Shown piece after piece: positions 1-14,060 of a DNA stretch of 64,000 nucleotides. The stretch's first letter is position 1. Each line of letters starts with the position of its first letter. Position numbers and translations under genes: made by a program. A model generated the notes under the pieces. That model had not been told where the DNA came from, did not search any database, and worked only from the letters and a program-made list of their open reading frames with translations. This DNA is from Marsupella aquatica (Eukaryota; Marchantiophyta), in NCBI GenBank assembly GCA_973895155.1, contig OZ316891.1:9300001-9364000 (forward strand), read 5' to 3'.

Positions 1-164
1 ATAAAACTAGGGCCAAAGAAATAAGAAATGAAAAGAGGTGGAAGAAAGGTATTTGTTAAATGGATATGTAATCACAGAAATTGCATGTCATAAATATTAT
101 ATAAGTTGATTGAAAGTCTTCGAGGGAAAGGGTTGTTGATATTTTTTACCGTTTTGACTGGCAG

Positions 165-3100
165 ATATTTGCTCATTCTTTTCCGGGAGGCTCCTGCTGA
201 AGTTTGGGCAATGACAAGGGTTCCACAGATGGTAAAATTTCAACTCGTTCAATGGCGAACTTCTAAGTGGAACATCCGATGGCTTGGTCATGCAATCCAA
301 CATCAAAAGTTAATTACCCAAACGTTTGTCTGATATTATTGTTCTTACAAAATATAATCTTTGGTTAGAGATCTTGAGCAATAATTGGAGCCTCCTGCTG
401 TTCAGAAGATCTCATGGGCCCTCCTCCTTTCCTAGTAGCTCTTAAACATTATCAAAACAAATTTGTTTCAAACTCGGTCCTATCGAACTTATCTCATGGG
501 CGCTTGAGATTCCTTCTGACCATTTGGTGATCTTAGTGGGTGGTCATCAATTCTCTCATGGGTGAAGGAAATGGGTTCAGATATCTGTTTGCTCATTCTC
601 GTCAGAAGGGACATGAAAAAACTAGGTAGGGGTTGATAACACATGCGTCTGCCAAAGTCAGGCATTATGGAAGATCATCATCTGAGACAATATCGGGACA
701 ACAAGCATTGCCAAGTAGTCATGAAACACTCTTAATCTTTGACGTCTTTCCTGGAATGATTTTCGCTTCCCTGATTTCTGGGTATTCTAGGCAAGTTAAA
801 AAACAGCACAAGCTATCTTAGGTAGTAGTTTGGTCATTATTCCCTGATTCCTGAAGCATCTGTTGTTCATCTGGAAAATTAATTTTGCCCGAAAGGTTAC
901 TGTAGATGGAAAGACATCCATTCTTCCATTTCTTCACTGATTGTAACATTCTCATCTCAAAATTGAAGAAGAATCTTGTCTTTTTGTAGTTGCGGTCTTT
1001 AGCTCTGCCATTTACTGTCATGGAGTGGGCACTACCACCAGCCCCCCGGTCTCCAGCGCCATCAACTTCAGGCTCGTCACAGAAGACGGCTCTATCTCTA
1101 TTTTACTCTTCCGCCCCAACCATTGCCTCTACTGCAGCAGCAGCAAGTGCCGCTGGAATAAATTCACCACAATCATCTGGCCCAAGTATGTTGGTCAATT
1201 TTGCTGTCCATTAAGTCCAGTTTACAGTGTGCACCAATGTTTTCAGGAGATCTTCTGTTCCTAATTCGCATGTAAGATTCCGTCATTCTGATCAATTTAT
1301 AACATAGTTCTCAGGGGAGAACGTGTTCGTTAGAGACTGATACACCTGTCTTCTCAGAGACTACGGACGTTACTGGGGCTCCTGACCAGCAATATTCTGA
1401 CTCAGACGCAGCAGAAAGCTTTGCATTTGCATTAGTAAATGGTTCACTGGGAGTATTCGAACTACGCGGCAGAAGAGTTCGTGATTTCAGGTTTGCTGCG
1501 GATTGACGATCTTAAAATTCCATGGTTTGTGTGATTCAGGCTAGAACCTTGATATAGATTCTGGCTGTGAGCTATTTCCAATTTTCTACCACCGGTTTGT
1601 CAAAACCTCTATGCTCAGGAATTTTACTTCATTTCCAGGTCTAAATTGTTTTTATCGTGAAGTCCTTCTAGTACGAACTAGTCAATTCGTGAAGGGGATG
1701 TGTGTTACTAGCAATGGAGCTGATGAAGAGAATATGTGGTATTAAATTTCCCGGAGCATATTATTTCAAATTGAGTCATTGAGAAATATTGTTTCAGACC
1801 AAAGTGGCCAGCTGCATCATTTGTGTCAGCTGATGTTCTAGTGACAGCAATGGCTTATCGCATGCCTCATGTGGTACGTTGCCAACATCCGATATCATTG
1901 GTGACCTAATTTTATCAATTTGCAATAAGTAGGAAGGAGCATCGTCATAGGAAAAGACTGCCTATATATATTCTCTTGTGGCTTGAGAGTACATATCTTT
2001 ATCCTTTCTGATCAAGTCTTGTTTTCTTCTACAAGGCTGTTGTGGTTGGTCTTAAAGCTAGACTGAAGAAAGCGTTTTGTTCTTCTACCTGTGGGCAAGG
2101 ATCATGTTCTCAAATTTGTTTGTTGTCATATACCACGGAACGGATTTCAGGTGATGGGTGATCGTATTGGAAACATTCGGTGGTGGGATGTTACATCAGG
2201 TCTTTCCTCTCTTTTCAATACCCATCATGGTGGAATTCGGCGAATAAAGTTTGCTCCAGTGACGCTTGGAGATCCCAGTAGAGGTCGCATTGCAGTCCTC
2301 TTCAATGACCACACTTTTGCAGTGTACGATCTTGTAAGTATACATTATTCATGCGCATGAGAGAAGTTAGTTTTTTATACCAACTAGCTGACATTGTGAA
2401 TATTGCTTCCTGCTTTTCAGAACAAAGTTATAGCTTCTTTGCCAGGAAGTTTTTACTTGCTAGGATAGGAACTGTTCTGTGAGTTGTAGAGGTGGGAGAA
2501 AAATGCCAGTACTCATATCGTTCCGTTGGATTATCGCAATCTTTTGATCGAAAACATCGTTGAAAGACAGATGTCTCAGATTTTACGCGCATTCGATGGA
2601 CCTCATTGCATTATGATGACCTTTCTGGCTACAGGACACGCAGGATCCCCTAGCAAATGCTCTTGTGCAGCCACAATATGGGGGGATTTTAGTTTTGGAG
2701 CTTGACTGGTTTCCTTTAAGGGCTGATAAGCATGAACCACTACTCCTGTGTGTCGCCGGAGCAGATGGGAGTTTCCGTCTTCTTGAGGTTTACAGGTATA
2801 AATCTGTTTTTTCTCTTAAAGACCCGTGTTGTGCTGGATGCTGGTCCAATTTATCTTCTTACTATACGTGAGTTGGTGTATGTAGATTACTGCTGAATCC
2901 AGACTCAGTTACTATAGGGCAGACCTCAGAATGAGACGTATTCTTGTGAACCGGGGGTTAACGTTGTAATGAATAGTTTCTCCTTTTTGCTGTAGCAGTG
3001 TGTTCGTGCTCTTGGATGAAAAATCGACTTCGTGAATGCACATGGTAACATAAGATTTTGTTGATTATTCACAGCACCGTAAAGTCTGGGTCAGGGTCAC

Positions 3101-6100
3101 AGAAAGTGAGGACATCTGTATGGCAACGATGTCGTCCAGTGCCGATCTGCTCTCCAGCTCTTATTCCTCCTCCGCATGCAATGGTATAAGGACATCTTCG
3201 CTAGTTATGTTTAATGTTTTCCAGCTATGATTTTTCGTTGTGTTCATGAGCCTAAATTCTAGTGCTTTTTTGAATTTAGGAAAGGAAAATTGCCTTCCGA
3301 GGTTGATTGTGGTACTCACGAATATGGTGTTCTAGATTCGTACGAGTATCTGATGATTGACCTTGCTGACCATTATGTGACAGGCCTTTCGAATGCTACT
3401 CCAGCTTGGTATTAAACCGTCTTGGTTTTATGTGACAAAGTCTACGTCTGCGGACACAATATTGAGCTCTAAAAATGGTGATCTTCGAGGTTTCCTGCTG
3501 GAAACTTCTTTGCCAGGGATTGGAGAGACGGTTGCCGCGGAAGTGCTCTTGAAATCTCTGGAGCCTTATCGCAGATCGGGTATCTGGCCTAGACTCCGAG
3601 CCACGTTGAATTTTGGTTTGAGTAGCGTCCATGAAATTTCTACTTCTAGACAGACTGCTACAGTTGGAGTGATTCATAGATGAAGAAGAGCTGTAGTTGG
3701 TGTTGGAAATTTTGATCCTGTCCTAGTACTTCGAATCTCACTCTTTGAAAGCCTTTCGTCTTTGAAATTAGACCTCGGTAAACTCTGCAACAAGCTGGTG
3801 GTTATAATCAGCAGGGAATATCCAAGCTGGTTGGGATCTTTGAGAATGTGATCGCTATATTGCTTGTTAAAAACGAATTGAAATTAATGTTATCTGTGAA
3901 ATCTCCAGGTCGATTGCTAGATTCAGAAAGAGTAAGTGCATATGCTGCAATTTGCAATCAGGGAGTAGCTGCACGGGCTGCTTTCGCTGCGGCTCATTTT
4001 GGAGAATATGCCGAAGCAATTTTTTGGTTGCAACTACCGAAAGCCCTGGCGTTGCTGAGTGCTGGGTCTGCAGGACCTGCCGCTTTTTGGAGTAGTGCCG
4101 ATAATTGTTCATCAAAAGAGACAGCGCAAGCGGATTCTGTTCTGGACCAAAATTCCTCAAAATTGAGTAAATTGGATTTGGAAACTTCAACCAGGAAGAA
4201 AACAGAAGCCACCTCGTTTTCATCTGTGGAGACTCCACCTGACTGGTTTAAAATGGTATGTTTTCCTCGTTCCCTGACAAATAATGTATGATTACATGAA
4301 GGTTAACTATGTGAGATCTCTTTGATTGCTGAATATAGGTGCAGTCTTGGAAGTGCTGCATTTTGGATCAAGATATGAAATGTCCTGGAAATGAAAATTC
4401 ACCTTATGGTTGTTTTATTCAATGTTTTGACCCAAGGATGAAATCTTGCAGCCTTTTCGATCTCTAGAAGTTGTTCCTTGCGAACCAACTTCTGTCTCGG
4501 CTCTCGCCCGGGAGCGCATCTCCTGGCACGAAAAGTTGACAGGGAGCGTGGCCGCTCAGAAACGAGTTCATGAGTGAGTTTCTTTCTTACTCTAACATTG
4601 AAATGAAAACTTGTTTTTCGTATCTTGTATTGGGGATTAGCTCCCGGGTGGCCTTATGTGTATCCGGCCTACCATCTCGTGGTTCCACCTATATTAGATA
4701 GCATATTGAGATGTGGAGCTTACTTTTATGCCTTGAAATGATCTAGTTTGTAAATGCATATAATTTAGAAAACTTCAGGATATCACTTGATACAAGATGT
4801 GATATTATTTTTAGGTATGTGGCTGTTGGAGATTTCGAGGCCGCTGTAACATTGCTCCTATCAACATCTCCTGCGGAATCCACTTTCTATTTGGATGCTC
4901 TGCGAGCAGTATCGCTGGCCTCTGCTGTCTCTCCAGCATTACATGAACTTGCTGTTAAGGTATTGTGTCTTCAGAGCTTTGACTGGGTAATAGGATTACC
5001 CCATCCTTTTCTAAGTTTATCCTACAAGGTTGGGATGTTCATAATGTGGCTTACCATGGCAATACATTCTCAATCTTTGATTCCAATTTGCTGGACAGGT
5101 TGTTGCGGCAAATATGCAGAGTGGAGAAGATTCCCTTGCTGGAACACATCTTCTTTGTGCTGTTGGACGATATCAAGAAGCGTGCTCACAGGCAAGTAAA
5201 TGATTTCTCCAGTAGTAAACTGTTGGGGGGTCACATCTAGTGTCTCAAGTGATTACTTCATTATTGAGGAACTGAGTTTTGTCACCCTTTGCTTTAGAAG
5301 ACTCATTTACAAAACTTAAAAGTTTAGAAGACTCATTGCAGTGTTTGATGGCTCTTATAAATGTAAATATGTTACAATGCAAAGGTCTAGTCTCATGTCA
5401 TGTGGATGGGCCAGCTTCAAGATGCAGGTCGCTGGGTGGATGCAAGCACTCTAGCCGCTGCGCACCTTAAGGGAGTAGATCATGGACGGTATGTTTGCAT
5501 ATTATTCGCCTGAAAAGTAAATACTTGCGATGGTCTTGGCAGTAGTAACTGGTCTCATCTGATATATGCTCACAGGATAAATTTACGGATGCACATCCTT
5601 CGCCAAGTTGAAGCTACTTTTGCTTTTCAGTGACCAAGGTTTCCATGACAATTTAACATCTTTTGCAGAGTGCTGGAGAGATGGGCGGAGCATGTGCTGA
5701 TTTTTGAGCATAACCTCTGGCGGTAAGAGTCTTAATGAAAATTTCAGAGTTCAGATTTGGTTGATTCCTTTCATGTCGCATCACTTTTGCCTGAAAGACA
5801 AATCAGGTTTCCAAAGGACCTTTTTGCAATGTCAATTATAAGCCTGGGATTCGTATGATGATTCCTGAAAGTTGTGGCTTGCAGGGCCATGATTCTCTAT
5901 GTTGGAGCTGGTGCCCTCACGGAAGCTCTTGCTGCCTTACGAAGTGCACAGCTTCCTGAAACCTCGGCCCTATTTTTGCTTGCCTGTCATGAAGCAAAAG
6001 GCATTGCTCTTGCTTCTCGAGCTCAAGCAGCTGGAGGAGAGGAGACATCAAAGGGCAACGGAGGAACAGAGGGGTGGACGTTGGACCTCCCGGGGGCCTT

Positions 6101-6203
6101 GAATACCCAAACAGAAGGAGTTCTAGCGGTTTGCGAGTATTTTGGGCAGTATCAACGTATGCTGGCGCATACTGTCACAGGCATACAACCTGTCCATGAT
6201 TAA
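165..6203 (+). CDS. WDR11: WDR11-type WD40 repeat protein, C-terminal part (5' end outside window)
   Basis: Exons seen: 165-231, 990-about 1195, 1358-1490, 1798-1873, 2151-2333, 2635-2795, 3075-3183, 3384-3579, 3909-4255, 4452-4573, 4815-4959, 5099-5191, 5415-5488, 5669-5722 and 5885-6203 (stop TAA). The translation follows the plant WDR11 family (Arabidopsis At3g33530 type): GRYLLILFREAPAEVWAMT, SLALPFTVMEWALP, SFAFALVNGSLGVFE, MGDRIGNIRWWDVTSG, LELDWFPLRADKHEPLL, FAAAHFGEYAEAIFWLQLP and a C-terminus with AVCEYFGQYQRML. In animals WDR11 works with FAM91A1 and C17orf75 in tethering Golgi-derived vesicles; the plant role is less defined. The WD40 propellers lie mostly upstream of the window; what remains is the last blades and the helical C-terminal region. 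The join between the second and third exons is not frame-consistent as listed, so one donor there is wrong or a small exon was missed. The intron 5192-5414 begins with GC. Confidence 0.93.
5192..5414 (+). other. GC-AG intron in the WDR11-type gene
   Basis: The exon ends in CAG (Gln of ACSQ) and the intron opens with GCAAGT, then closes with CCAG before CTTCAAGATGCAGG (LQDAGRW). The neighbouring family sequence reads ACSQLQDSGRW, so this join is forced by the protein. A strong CAG|GCAAGT context is typical of the minor class of GC-AG introns handled by the main spliceosome. Confidence 0.85.
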
Positions 6204-9200
6204 GTTGGCAGTGCCATCTAATCCTGAGATTCGCTTCATTCATTCATTTTGTTGATATTCTTGTGTGGCCGTTGATGCTATGCAAGGCAAATACGGGCTG
6301 CTCAAACAGTTTTGCACTGTAGAGGAGATGTTACCGATTGCAGCAATCTTTGTCCTAATTAGGCTTTCCATGCAGAGGTCATAATTGTCGATGGTTGCGC
6401 TGCAAATCTGCAGATATGAGTGTCAAGTTAACGATGAGCCCTTTTCCCTTTGTACAGTATTATTCTTTCTTTCCATAGTTTATTCCACGAAGTTGCTGCC
6501 ATACAAGAATGTGAAAGCTCCCATTCACATAGCTTTACAACTTGTAGTTTGATCGATACAATAGTGCATTTGTTGCTGTAGATTATTCAACATTGGTTTT
6601 ACTGATTAATGGGTCGTTCCTTGTAGACATAAATTTCCGGCCCCAGGTTTGAACCTGGGTGCAGGGATGATGAGTTCATGAAAACGAGGTTACTGTTCTT
6701 CCTGCCTCTCAGTTTAGGCAGAAAATACGGATGAGTCCGCCTGTCCTTGTGGTTTGTGTTTTAAACATGCATTCTTCCTCCACCTTCGGACCTTGCAGGG
6801 ATTGGGTATCTTGTGAAGTATGAATGGCAAGCTTTGTTCACTGAAGCTATTGTCGGCATACCGAAAACGAGACTTGGAAAATTGAAGAAAGTATTGGAAA
6901 TCATTGCAATCAGAGTCCAACAACCAATAAGTACTAAATGACAAGTGTAAGAGCATCTTGACCATGTCTGGTAGAAGTCTTCCTGGGAGAAAGCTTAAAA
7001 TACTTATAAATTTTAGAAACCATATGTATTGGCTTGAGTGAAAACGTTGTGAATGGCATTATTTTTAAGGTGCCAAGTGTGAAGCAGAGGAAAGAATACT
7101 CTCCCAAATCATTGCCTATTTCTTTCTGGATTATCAAGTGAAATGAGTGGTGGCACTTGATGCAAGTTTGTCAGGGTATTCTACTCCAGTTGGCCGTAAA
7201 TTGGGGTACTGTTTCTAAATTCGATTTCAAACTGGTAGATTAAATTTTCGGTAAATATTTGTTCGTTAGCCAAATAAATGCTTTGGTGTTGAGCTTGTCA
7301 CATAACAGCTAACAAGAAAAAGGAATTCGAGCCCTGCAAACGTTTCTAGGCGTTAGGAAGACGAAAATCTCATGAACGATCAGATTAATTTAATTAAAGT
7401 ACGAACAAATAATTTGGATGCGAGATGTTTTGAAGGACTAATTTTTAGGTTCCATGAGAACACATTGACTCAATTCTTCTCACAACCTTTCAGCCTCCCC
7501 TAGTCTATGGTCATATTGACTCAATTCTCCTCACAAACTTTCAGCCTCCCCTAGTCTATGGTTTTCTTAAGAATCATGCAGGTACACGTGCATAGAAATT
7601 TGGTATACACGGGAGTGTGTATTTTTAGTGGTCCCAAATCAGAAGTGATGAATGTTGCTGACAGGTTTCATATTAATTTGCACCTATAAAGTGGATTCCC
7701 AGCTACTCGACCATTGTACTCTCCAAAATAGATCTAGTTGTAATGGAAAATTTGAGCCCATAAAATCATTGAAACAATTTTTAACAACACCTGAAATATC
7801 GTACTATAGTTTAAAAGTGTGCTTGCATAAATTCATAAATAATTGGAAAAAGTTGAAGGTCCTTTGTTACCCCCTTGAATTCCAAAACTATCCTTGGCAT
7901 TTGAGCTGGTCCAATTCCATGGGTGTCCCCTTGTTCCTTAACAATGTGGGAAATTGGATCAGATATATGGTCGATCTCATAGGGGAAATTATATTATGCA
8001 GTCTTTAGTCATTCCCAAGAGGTAGCGCGAATATCTAGTCAACTAGTCTTCCCTTCATGATATGTGGCTACTACATTTAACCCTTTCCAGCCATTTTCAA
8101 ATTGTGACTTTCTTGAGCTCCCATCTGAGCCATTAGATTTTAGAGAATATTTTACCCACTGATTCTCTAATGAGGCCAGTGATACACTAAAATACTAAAA
8201 ATTCCTTTTTACAATTTGCAAACCTCCCTTCCCTGCTGAAAGAAAATTTCAGTGTGGAAGCTTGGGGGGTGTGTTTTTCTTGTTGTATTTTCCAGATGCA
8301 ATCTGCTAACCCACCTTCTTGGCTAAACCTTTTCACTGTGTGGGCCTGGGGGGTTACCTAAGTGTATTTTGGCAGATACCAGATGAACAAGTAACATTTT
8401 TGAGTGGTCTTTGTGGGTTGCAGTGATCCATGGGACCTTCACATTCAAAAGCTTCCTGTTGCACAAAGTAAGGTTTTGTGCATAGTTTCCCTCTCATCCT
8501 ATCAAAACTAAGAATCTGTTCATGGGGAGGTTGTTCTGGGGACCATTCTGGCCTAAGGTCTTCCTAGTTTTCTTGGGAAAGTTTCAGCCCACCAAAGCAA
8601 GTTCAAGTGAATTTTCTGGCAAGGATAATAGCTACATGTAAGGATGCAATAGAGCAGTATGTCGATTCCCATAGTGGATTAGCAATGCAGAAAAGTTGGC
8701 CGTCGTGGCTTTGACATATTGTTATGGACCACTGTCTTTACTCTCAACTACAGTATGCAGAATTGGTTCATTGCTACAGCCCCACCACTCCCTTTTTTCA
8801 CTGCCTTGACTTACAGCCATTTCATGGGGGATCCTTGTTTGAAGGGAAGACAAGTAACTAGTCCTAGCAGTGGGTAACATGGTCAACTCATGCTTGCATG
8901 CATGATGAAATAAAAACTACTATTACCAAATTCCTTATTTGAAAGTCATCCTGTAGCCCATGTCCTACATTTCAGTATGCCCTCGATATTGATGAGTTTT
9001 TGCGTGTACACCTTCAACTGTGTTACATGCAGCATACATTTTTAATTGCAATCATGGGCTTGCTACATGACCTAAGAAACCCCATGCAAATAATTACTGT
9101 ACTATAATTACTCTAGTTGTATGAATATGTCGTATTGTCCCTGTTTAAGGACGAAGAGGCCTTAACAATTTTGGCTTGCTCTTTTCCGAATCAAGAAATT

Positions 9201-12200
9201 GATCTAGAGGGTCAGACAAAATGGGAAAATCTAAGAGCATAGTAGTAGGAAGATAATTGGTTTTGGCCATGGACCTACGAGGGGGTATTCAATCATGGGC
9301 CATGAAGGGAGATAGATGTACTACCTAAATGACATGGAATGTGTGCAGAGGCTTCCACCTGGGGAGTCAACTGCAAAGGAGAGTCAACTGCAAAATCACT
9401 TGAAACCAAGTTCAATCCAAAATAGGCATTTTCACGTAATTTAATCCAAAGTTTAATGGAGCTTTTGAAGTAAAATTAATGCTTATAACACAAAATTGAA
9501 AACATTCTTTATTTCATACCTTTTACAGAGGAAATAGGTCTTTGAACATTCAAAATATAGATTGATATATTCGTATCTGACTAGGTCATGATGTACTTAG
9601 AATTGCACTTTTTTAGTTGTATTAACGTTTACTTTTTTGTGTGTCAAATGTGCTTGGTCCATAAGAGTCCTAAGGTCAAATGTTGTGGCCCATCCAAGCA
9701 TCTTCGGGACAAAACCCATCAAAATTTTCTCAGACTAATTCATAGTGCACATGAGCAAGCATCAACACTGTAATTTCATCCACTCGTGACTAGGAAAGAA
9801 GGAACAGTGTAAGCAGGATTCTCCAAGAGTGCCCTTAAAAGGTGTGGAAATTTCCTTGAAAAGATGTGGAATTTCAAATCACCCTTTTAAAAAACAAAAG
9901 GAATATCTTACCCTAATTCTGAGATGAACTTACCTAAGGTTGAAATACAGTAGAATTAAACCTCTGTCCTCGTTCAGTTCCTGTCTCCCCCCGCCATGCC
10001 ATTTGGTTAAGCTCACTCATATTGTCAACCATGTGAGTTACTTTAATTTGTGTAGAGCAACAGGGGTGTAAGGGCATTTTACTCATTGAGCTTGAAATGA
10101 GGGCAAACAATTGATTTTCCCACTTTTTCAAGAGCAGGTCGAGGAAAGCCTCTAAATACAAAGGCTGGACCCAAATCCCAAGTACGGTAGTGTCATCCAG
10201 GTTTGCACAATAAATAAAAGATTATAAAAAATTTATGCCTGAATAACAAACTATTTGGGGGTCCTTGTGAAACCTCCAAATAATTTTTGTCATGTAAGTT
10301 TCAAGAATATTCTAAGTGCCCTAAAGTAAACAATAACTTTTCACAGTACATATTCTTTATAGAATGAAAAAACAAAAACAGGAGAATAATCCTATGGTCT
10401 TGCCTTATTTTCTGAAACGCCAGTTCAGTATTGCGATGGGGCCTAAAATGCACCCAAAACATATTGTCAACAAGTATGGTAAAATAGTATAGACTCTACT
10501 GTAGATGATAATTGAGTCTATTGTGACCACATAACTTTCAGACAACGAAGATCTTTGGCACAGGTCCTTCTCAAACAACCTGGGGCACTAGTGTAAAACA
10601 ACAATCAGTGCACAGTCACGTTCGTTATGGCAATCTTATCAACTGAATTCTCCACAGATTTGATTGACAAGGGCCTTCATCATCAAACGGCACCCTCCCC
10701 CTTCCCCTTCAACTAACTAACTAACTCGACCCTCACTCATTTTTATTCAACATTAACTCAATCACACCCTCAATGATATGCATTTTAGTGCCAAATCATG
10801 CTTCTTCTCTGATTGGCTCGAGATGGGCTGTCCTCCAAAGTATATTGAACGTATGTATCTGTAATGTAAGTATAGATACATCACTATACATGAATATGAG
10901 TACGTGGGAAAGTACATAAATACGTATATGTAATTATGCACGTATCAGGTCTCTCTCAGTTTGTCCAACTTTGTCAATGAACAATACATTCAACCCAAAA
11001 ACAGAATGATACCGTTCGAAATGCCTCAACGGTAATTAGGCAATCATTTTTCGTTCTAAGGCCGTGTGTAATGGGTTTTATTAATGGACTGCAGTGTACA
11101 AATTAATGGAGACGATCGTTGCTTCAGAGAAAAAGGTAAAGCACGACGGTGTTGTGCGTTTTCTGGGGGACACGACAACAATGCTGAAAGGTGTGTTTCA
11201 ATAGAAACTTGTTCCTTCTTTTTGTCCATAGAAAGTTGATGAGACAGAATACGGTTAAACGGTTGTTGGGAGCATTTTTTGGGGGGCAAAAACTACAGTA
11301 GCTAGATTCGACCTCTCTCGAAAGTCTTGGCCACTTTAGGTAAAAAATCTCATAGTGCTTTCTGTCTTCCATTAGCCATTTTTGCACCTAGTCGTAGTCC
11401 TGATTAGCCATAGTGTTTTCTGTCTTCCATTATCCATTTTCTCAGCTAGTCATAGTCCTCATTAGCTAGAATCAAATGGTTATGTTTATATCTAAGGAGA
11501 TATGCAGTCAGAAACTAAAGTAAATAAAGAACATAAAGTGACATTCACCAGCAAAAAAGAAAACAGATAAACTGTAAAAATTAGGCTCGTTGTTGGGGAT
11601 GGGGGGGTCCAATTTCATGGAAAGTACTGTTCTATTAAGGTCCTTATTATATGCACCGTATCTGACAAGCATGTGAATTAATGTTGTCTGATGTACTATG
11701 ATCATTTGGAACCAATTGGGCAAATCAATGCTTGACGAGACTACAAATGACCTCATTTCTCACTTAAATGCTTTAGATATTTTTAATTTGTCAACGCCCA
11801 TATGGTCCCCCAACGGGCCGAGCAGGGATAACACCTAAGTCAAAAGCAAGTAATTGGCATAGAGCCTTACCAACCAATTTTTTAAAGGAATTTTCCCGGC
11901 AACCAAAGTGAGGAACTCTCTTTCAGGATGGGTGGCAATCTCTCCCCCACCCAAGGTCTGTTTTTTGGCACGCAAGAGTTCTCGTTGATAAAGACAAAGT
12001 GACCACACGTAAAAGTCATGCTGGATAACTTTGCATTCAATGTGTTAGGCACCACAGACGCATGTAAAACTTGTAAAACTTATATAGAAATATAATCCTG
12101 GTTTTTTTTTCCAGCATACAAGCCAGTTTGGCTTCCTCAAAGGCTGTTTTGTTTTGGAAAAACACACAAAAGTTCTTTTGTAGAGTTTGTGTAACTGTCC

Positions 12201-12270
12201 TCCCAGTTTAAATTTATTGCACTTTCTATCAGCATGAAGATTGAAACGCTCAACTCAATAAAGTGGAAAA
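6204..12270. other. Gene-poor intergenic DNA, WDR11 3' flank onward
   Basis: The first few hundred bases should hold the WDR11 3' UTR. After that no open frame carries recognisable family motifs; the longest, 7652-8008 on +, encodes 118 residues of low-information sequence. A 51-bp tandem duplication lies at 7464-7561. A short CTAA run is seen near 10713-10727. Nothing else can be supported here. Confidence 0.6.
7464..7561. repeat. 51-bp tandem duplication (2 copies)
   Basis: The unit starting ATTGACTCAATTCT and ending CCCCTAGTCTATGG occurs at 7464 and again at 7515, differing at only a few positions. It lies in AT-rich intergenic DNA and has no coding content. Confidence 0.85.
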
Positions 12271-12410
12271 TGTTAGACCCTACCTAGTGACTAGACCAAC
12301 ACAACTGTTGACTGGATCACCCAGTCACCCAACACACCTATATGTATCCTATCATTCTACATTCTATAAACGGTGATCATTCATTCTTTCATTACACGTT
12401 ATCAGCACGA
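12271..12410 (+). mobile_element. Short copia-like LTR end with primer-binding-site-like sequence
   Basis: A stretch opening TGTTAG at 12271 and closing TTACA at 12396 is followed directly by CGTTATCAGCACGA (12397-12410). That follow-on sequence resembles the tRNA-Met-type primer site that borders the 5' LTR of many plant Ty1/copia elements, and the TG...CA ends and about 126-bp length fit a short LTR. No second LTR and no gag-pol motifs were found downstream, so this is a remnant or a non-autonomous (TRIM/SMART-like) element. The identification rests on memory of the motif and is moderate at best. Confidence 0.4.
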
Positions 12411-14060
12411 GCCACTCCGAGGCTGAGCAAGGAGGCCATTAATTTTTTTTCGAAGGGCTATGGCGATTGCAAGAAACAGGGATCGAGAATCAAACATGAA
12501 CCCTCTGATAGAAGAGAAGCAAAAACGCCTCGACAAGTGCAATTGAATCTGAAACACAAACCGGACCAGGCCCGATCCCCATAGCGTAGAAGGAGACATT
12601 CGAGGGGAGAAAGTAAATTGATAAGGACCAAGCCCGATTGCCTAAAACGGAAGCAATAGATCAACAAGGCAGCGAGAGAAGAAAGAACTTAAGAAAGGAT
12701 ACTTTACGAGAGAAAATGCCAGGGCAAAATTGAAAGCCTGGACCAAGAAAGGAACTGACAGCAAGTGGAGATGAGCCGCACCGGTTGGAATCACAGGAAA
12801 GAATAAGCAAGGACAGAAGGACATTGAACCCCCGACAAGGAAGAAGAACGCAAGAGCGTGAGGTTCATTCAAAGAATGTAGTCTGTGACCTATCGGCGCT
12901 GTGCCCCTCCACTCACATTTGAATCCATGAACCAATTTGGAGAGAGGACGAGAGATTGACTCCCAATCACCACTTACTGATTTCCCAAAAGACAATCGGT
13001 AACCTCATGTGAACCTTGAAAGGGAGCGAAACAAAGTAGCAAGACAGAACTCGAATTGAAGGAAGACAAGATTTTGAGGGACAGCATAAGATCAAAGGAA
13101 GAAACTGTCGAATCAAGGAGAACAGTAAGCTCAAAAGGGTTACAAATTGAACCACTGCAGAGATTAAAGAAAAACAAAGAAAATCTTTCCCAAAGAGAAA
13201 AGCAGAAGGCCGATTAAAATCCGAAGACACAAGTGACGACCTCGGGATTGATCCAGCCAACTGGAAGGAAGAACCATTGAGACCAAGAACTGGAGACAAA
13301 CCTGAAGGAGAAACAAATCTGATCAAAGGAGCTCGGGTGCAGGACGGCACATCAACAAATCCCGTAACAAACAACGTCAAAACATCGAGGAAACCTCGAA
13401 AACACTCGCTAAGTGCATAACCCTCCCTAATTGCAAAATCCGTCAAAGAAATTTCATTCTTCCATTACTAGAAAACTCAATGAATTCCCAGAAGGTTGTG
13501 AGGCATCTCTAGAGTTCACTCTTCCAAAGTGGACACTCCATAGGTGCAAATCCTTTCCTTACTGCAAGGGTGACCGTTTCCTTTTTACTCCCAACCAATT
13601 TGCAGTTTCTGCAGTTTCTTTAATTGCACAGAGGGCTTCACTACGCGGAAAATATGTAAGTGAAAAACCTTTACAGAGAAGTGTACGCTTATGGGTATGT
13701 GGACCTCTTATCAATATATGTATACCTTTTTATGTAGAGTTAATGCACAATCCAGGACATGTCGAGTCAATGTTTAAACCACCACTAGCCATGAGAAAAA
13801 CCTGGTTACATCAGGTTTCATCATAAAAAAGTATCCATTCCTGAATTTGTGAAGCAATACGGAACAGGAGTTGAGAAAAATGAGAGGAAAGTTTAGGGTT
13901 TAGGGACACTTCTCCCTTTTATATGTCTAGTGGTGGTTTAAGGGAAGGTATGAGATGATAACTTTTCTCAAATGTGACAAGGTAAATATGGAAGAGGAAT
14001 GACTGAGGGGCTGATTTTGATTCTCTTTAGTGGAGAGAATCATCATCATCATCTTATGTA
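12411..14060. other. Purine-rich then AT-rich region after the LTR-like sequence, function unknown
   Basis: From about 12420 to 13430 the + strand is unusually rich in A and G and low in T, as LTR-retrotransposon internal regions often are. Open frames exist on both strands (for example 12967-13446 on - and 13431-13826 on +), but none shows a zinc knuckle, protease, integrase or reverse transcriptase motif. Two telomere-like repeats (TTTAGGG) at about 13891-13906 are too few to mean more than chance. Confidence 0.4.

Noticed and set aside
1246-1270. Small extra WDR11 exon
   Set aside because: Splice-like borders exist but joining it to the previous exon gives an immediate stop.
12967-13446. 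159-codon hydrophobic frame on -
   Set aside because: It is the complement of a purine-rich + strand, which naturally gives Phe/Leu/Ser-rich frames; no family seen.
13891-13907. Telomere-like TTTAGGG repeats
   Set aside because: Only two units, consistent with chance; no longer array nearby.
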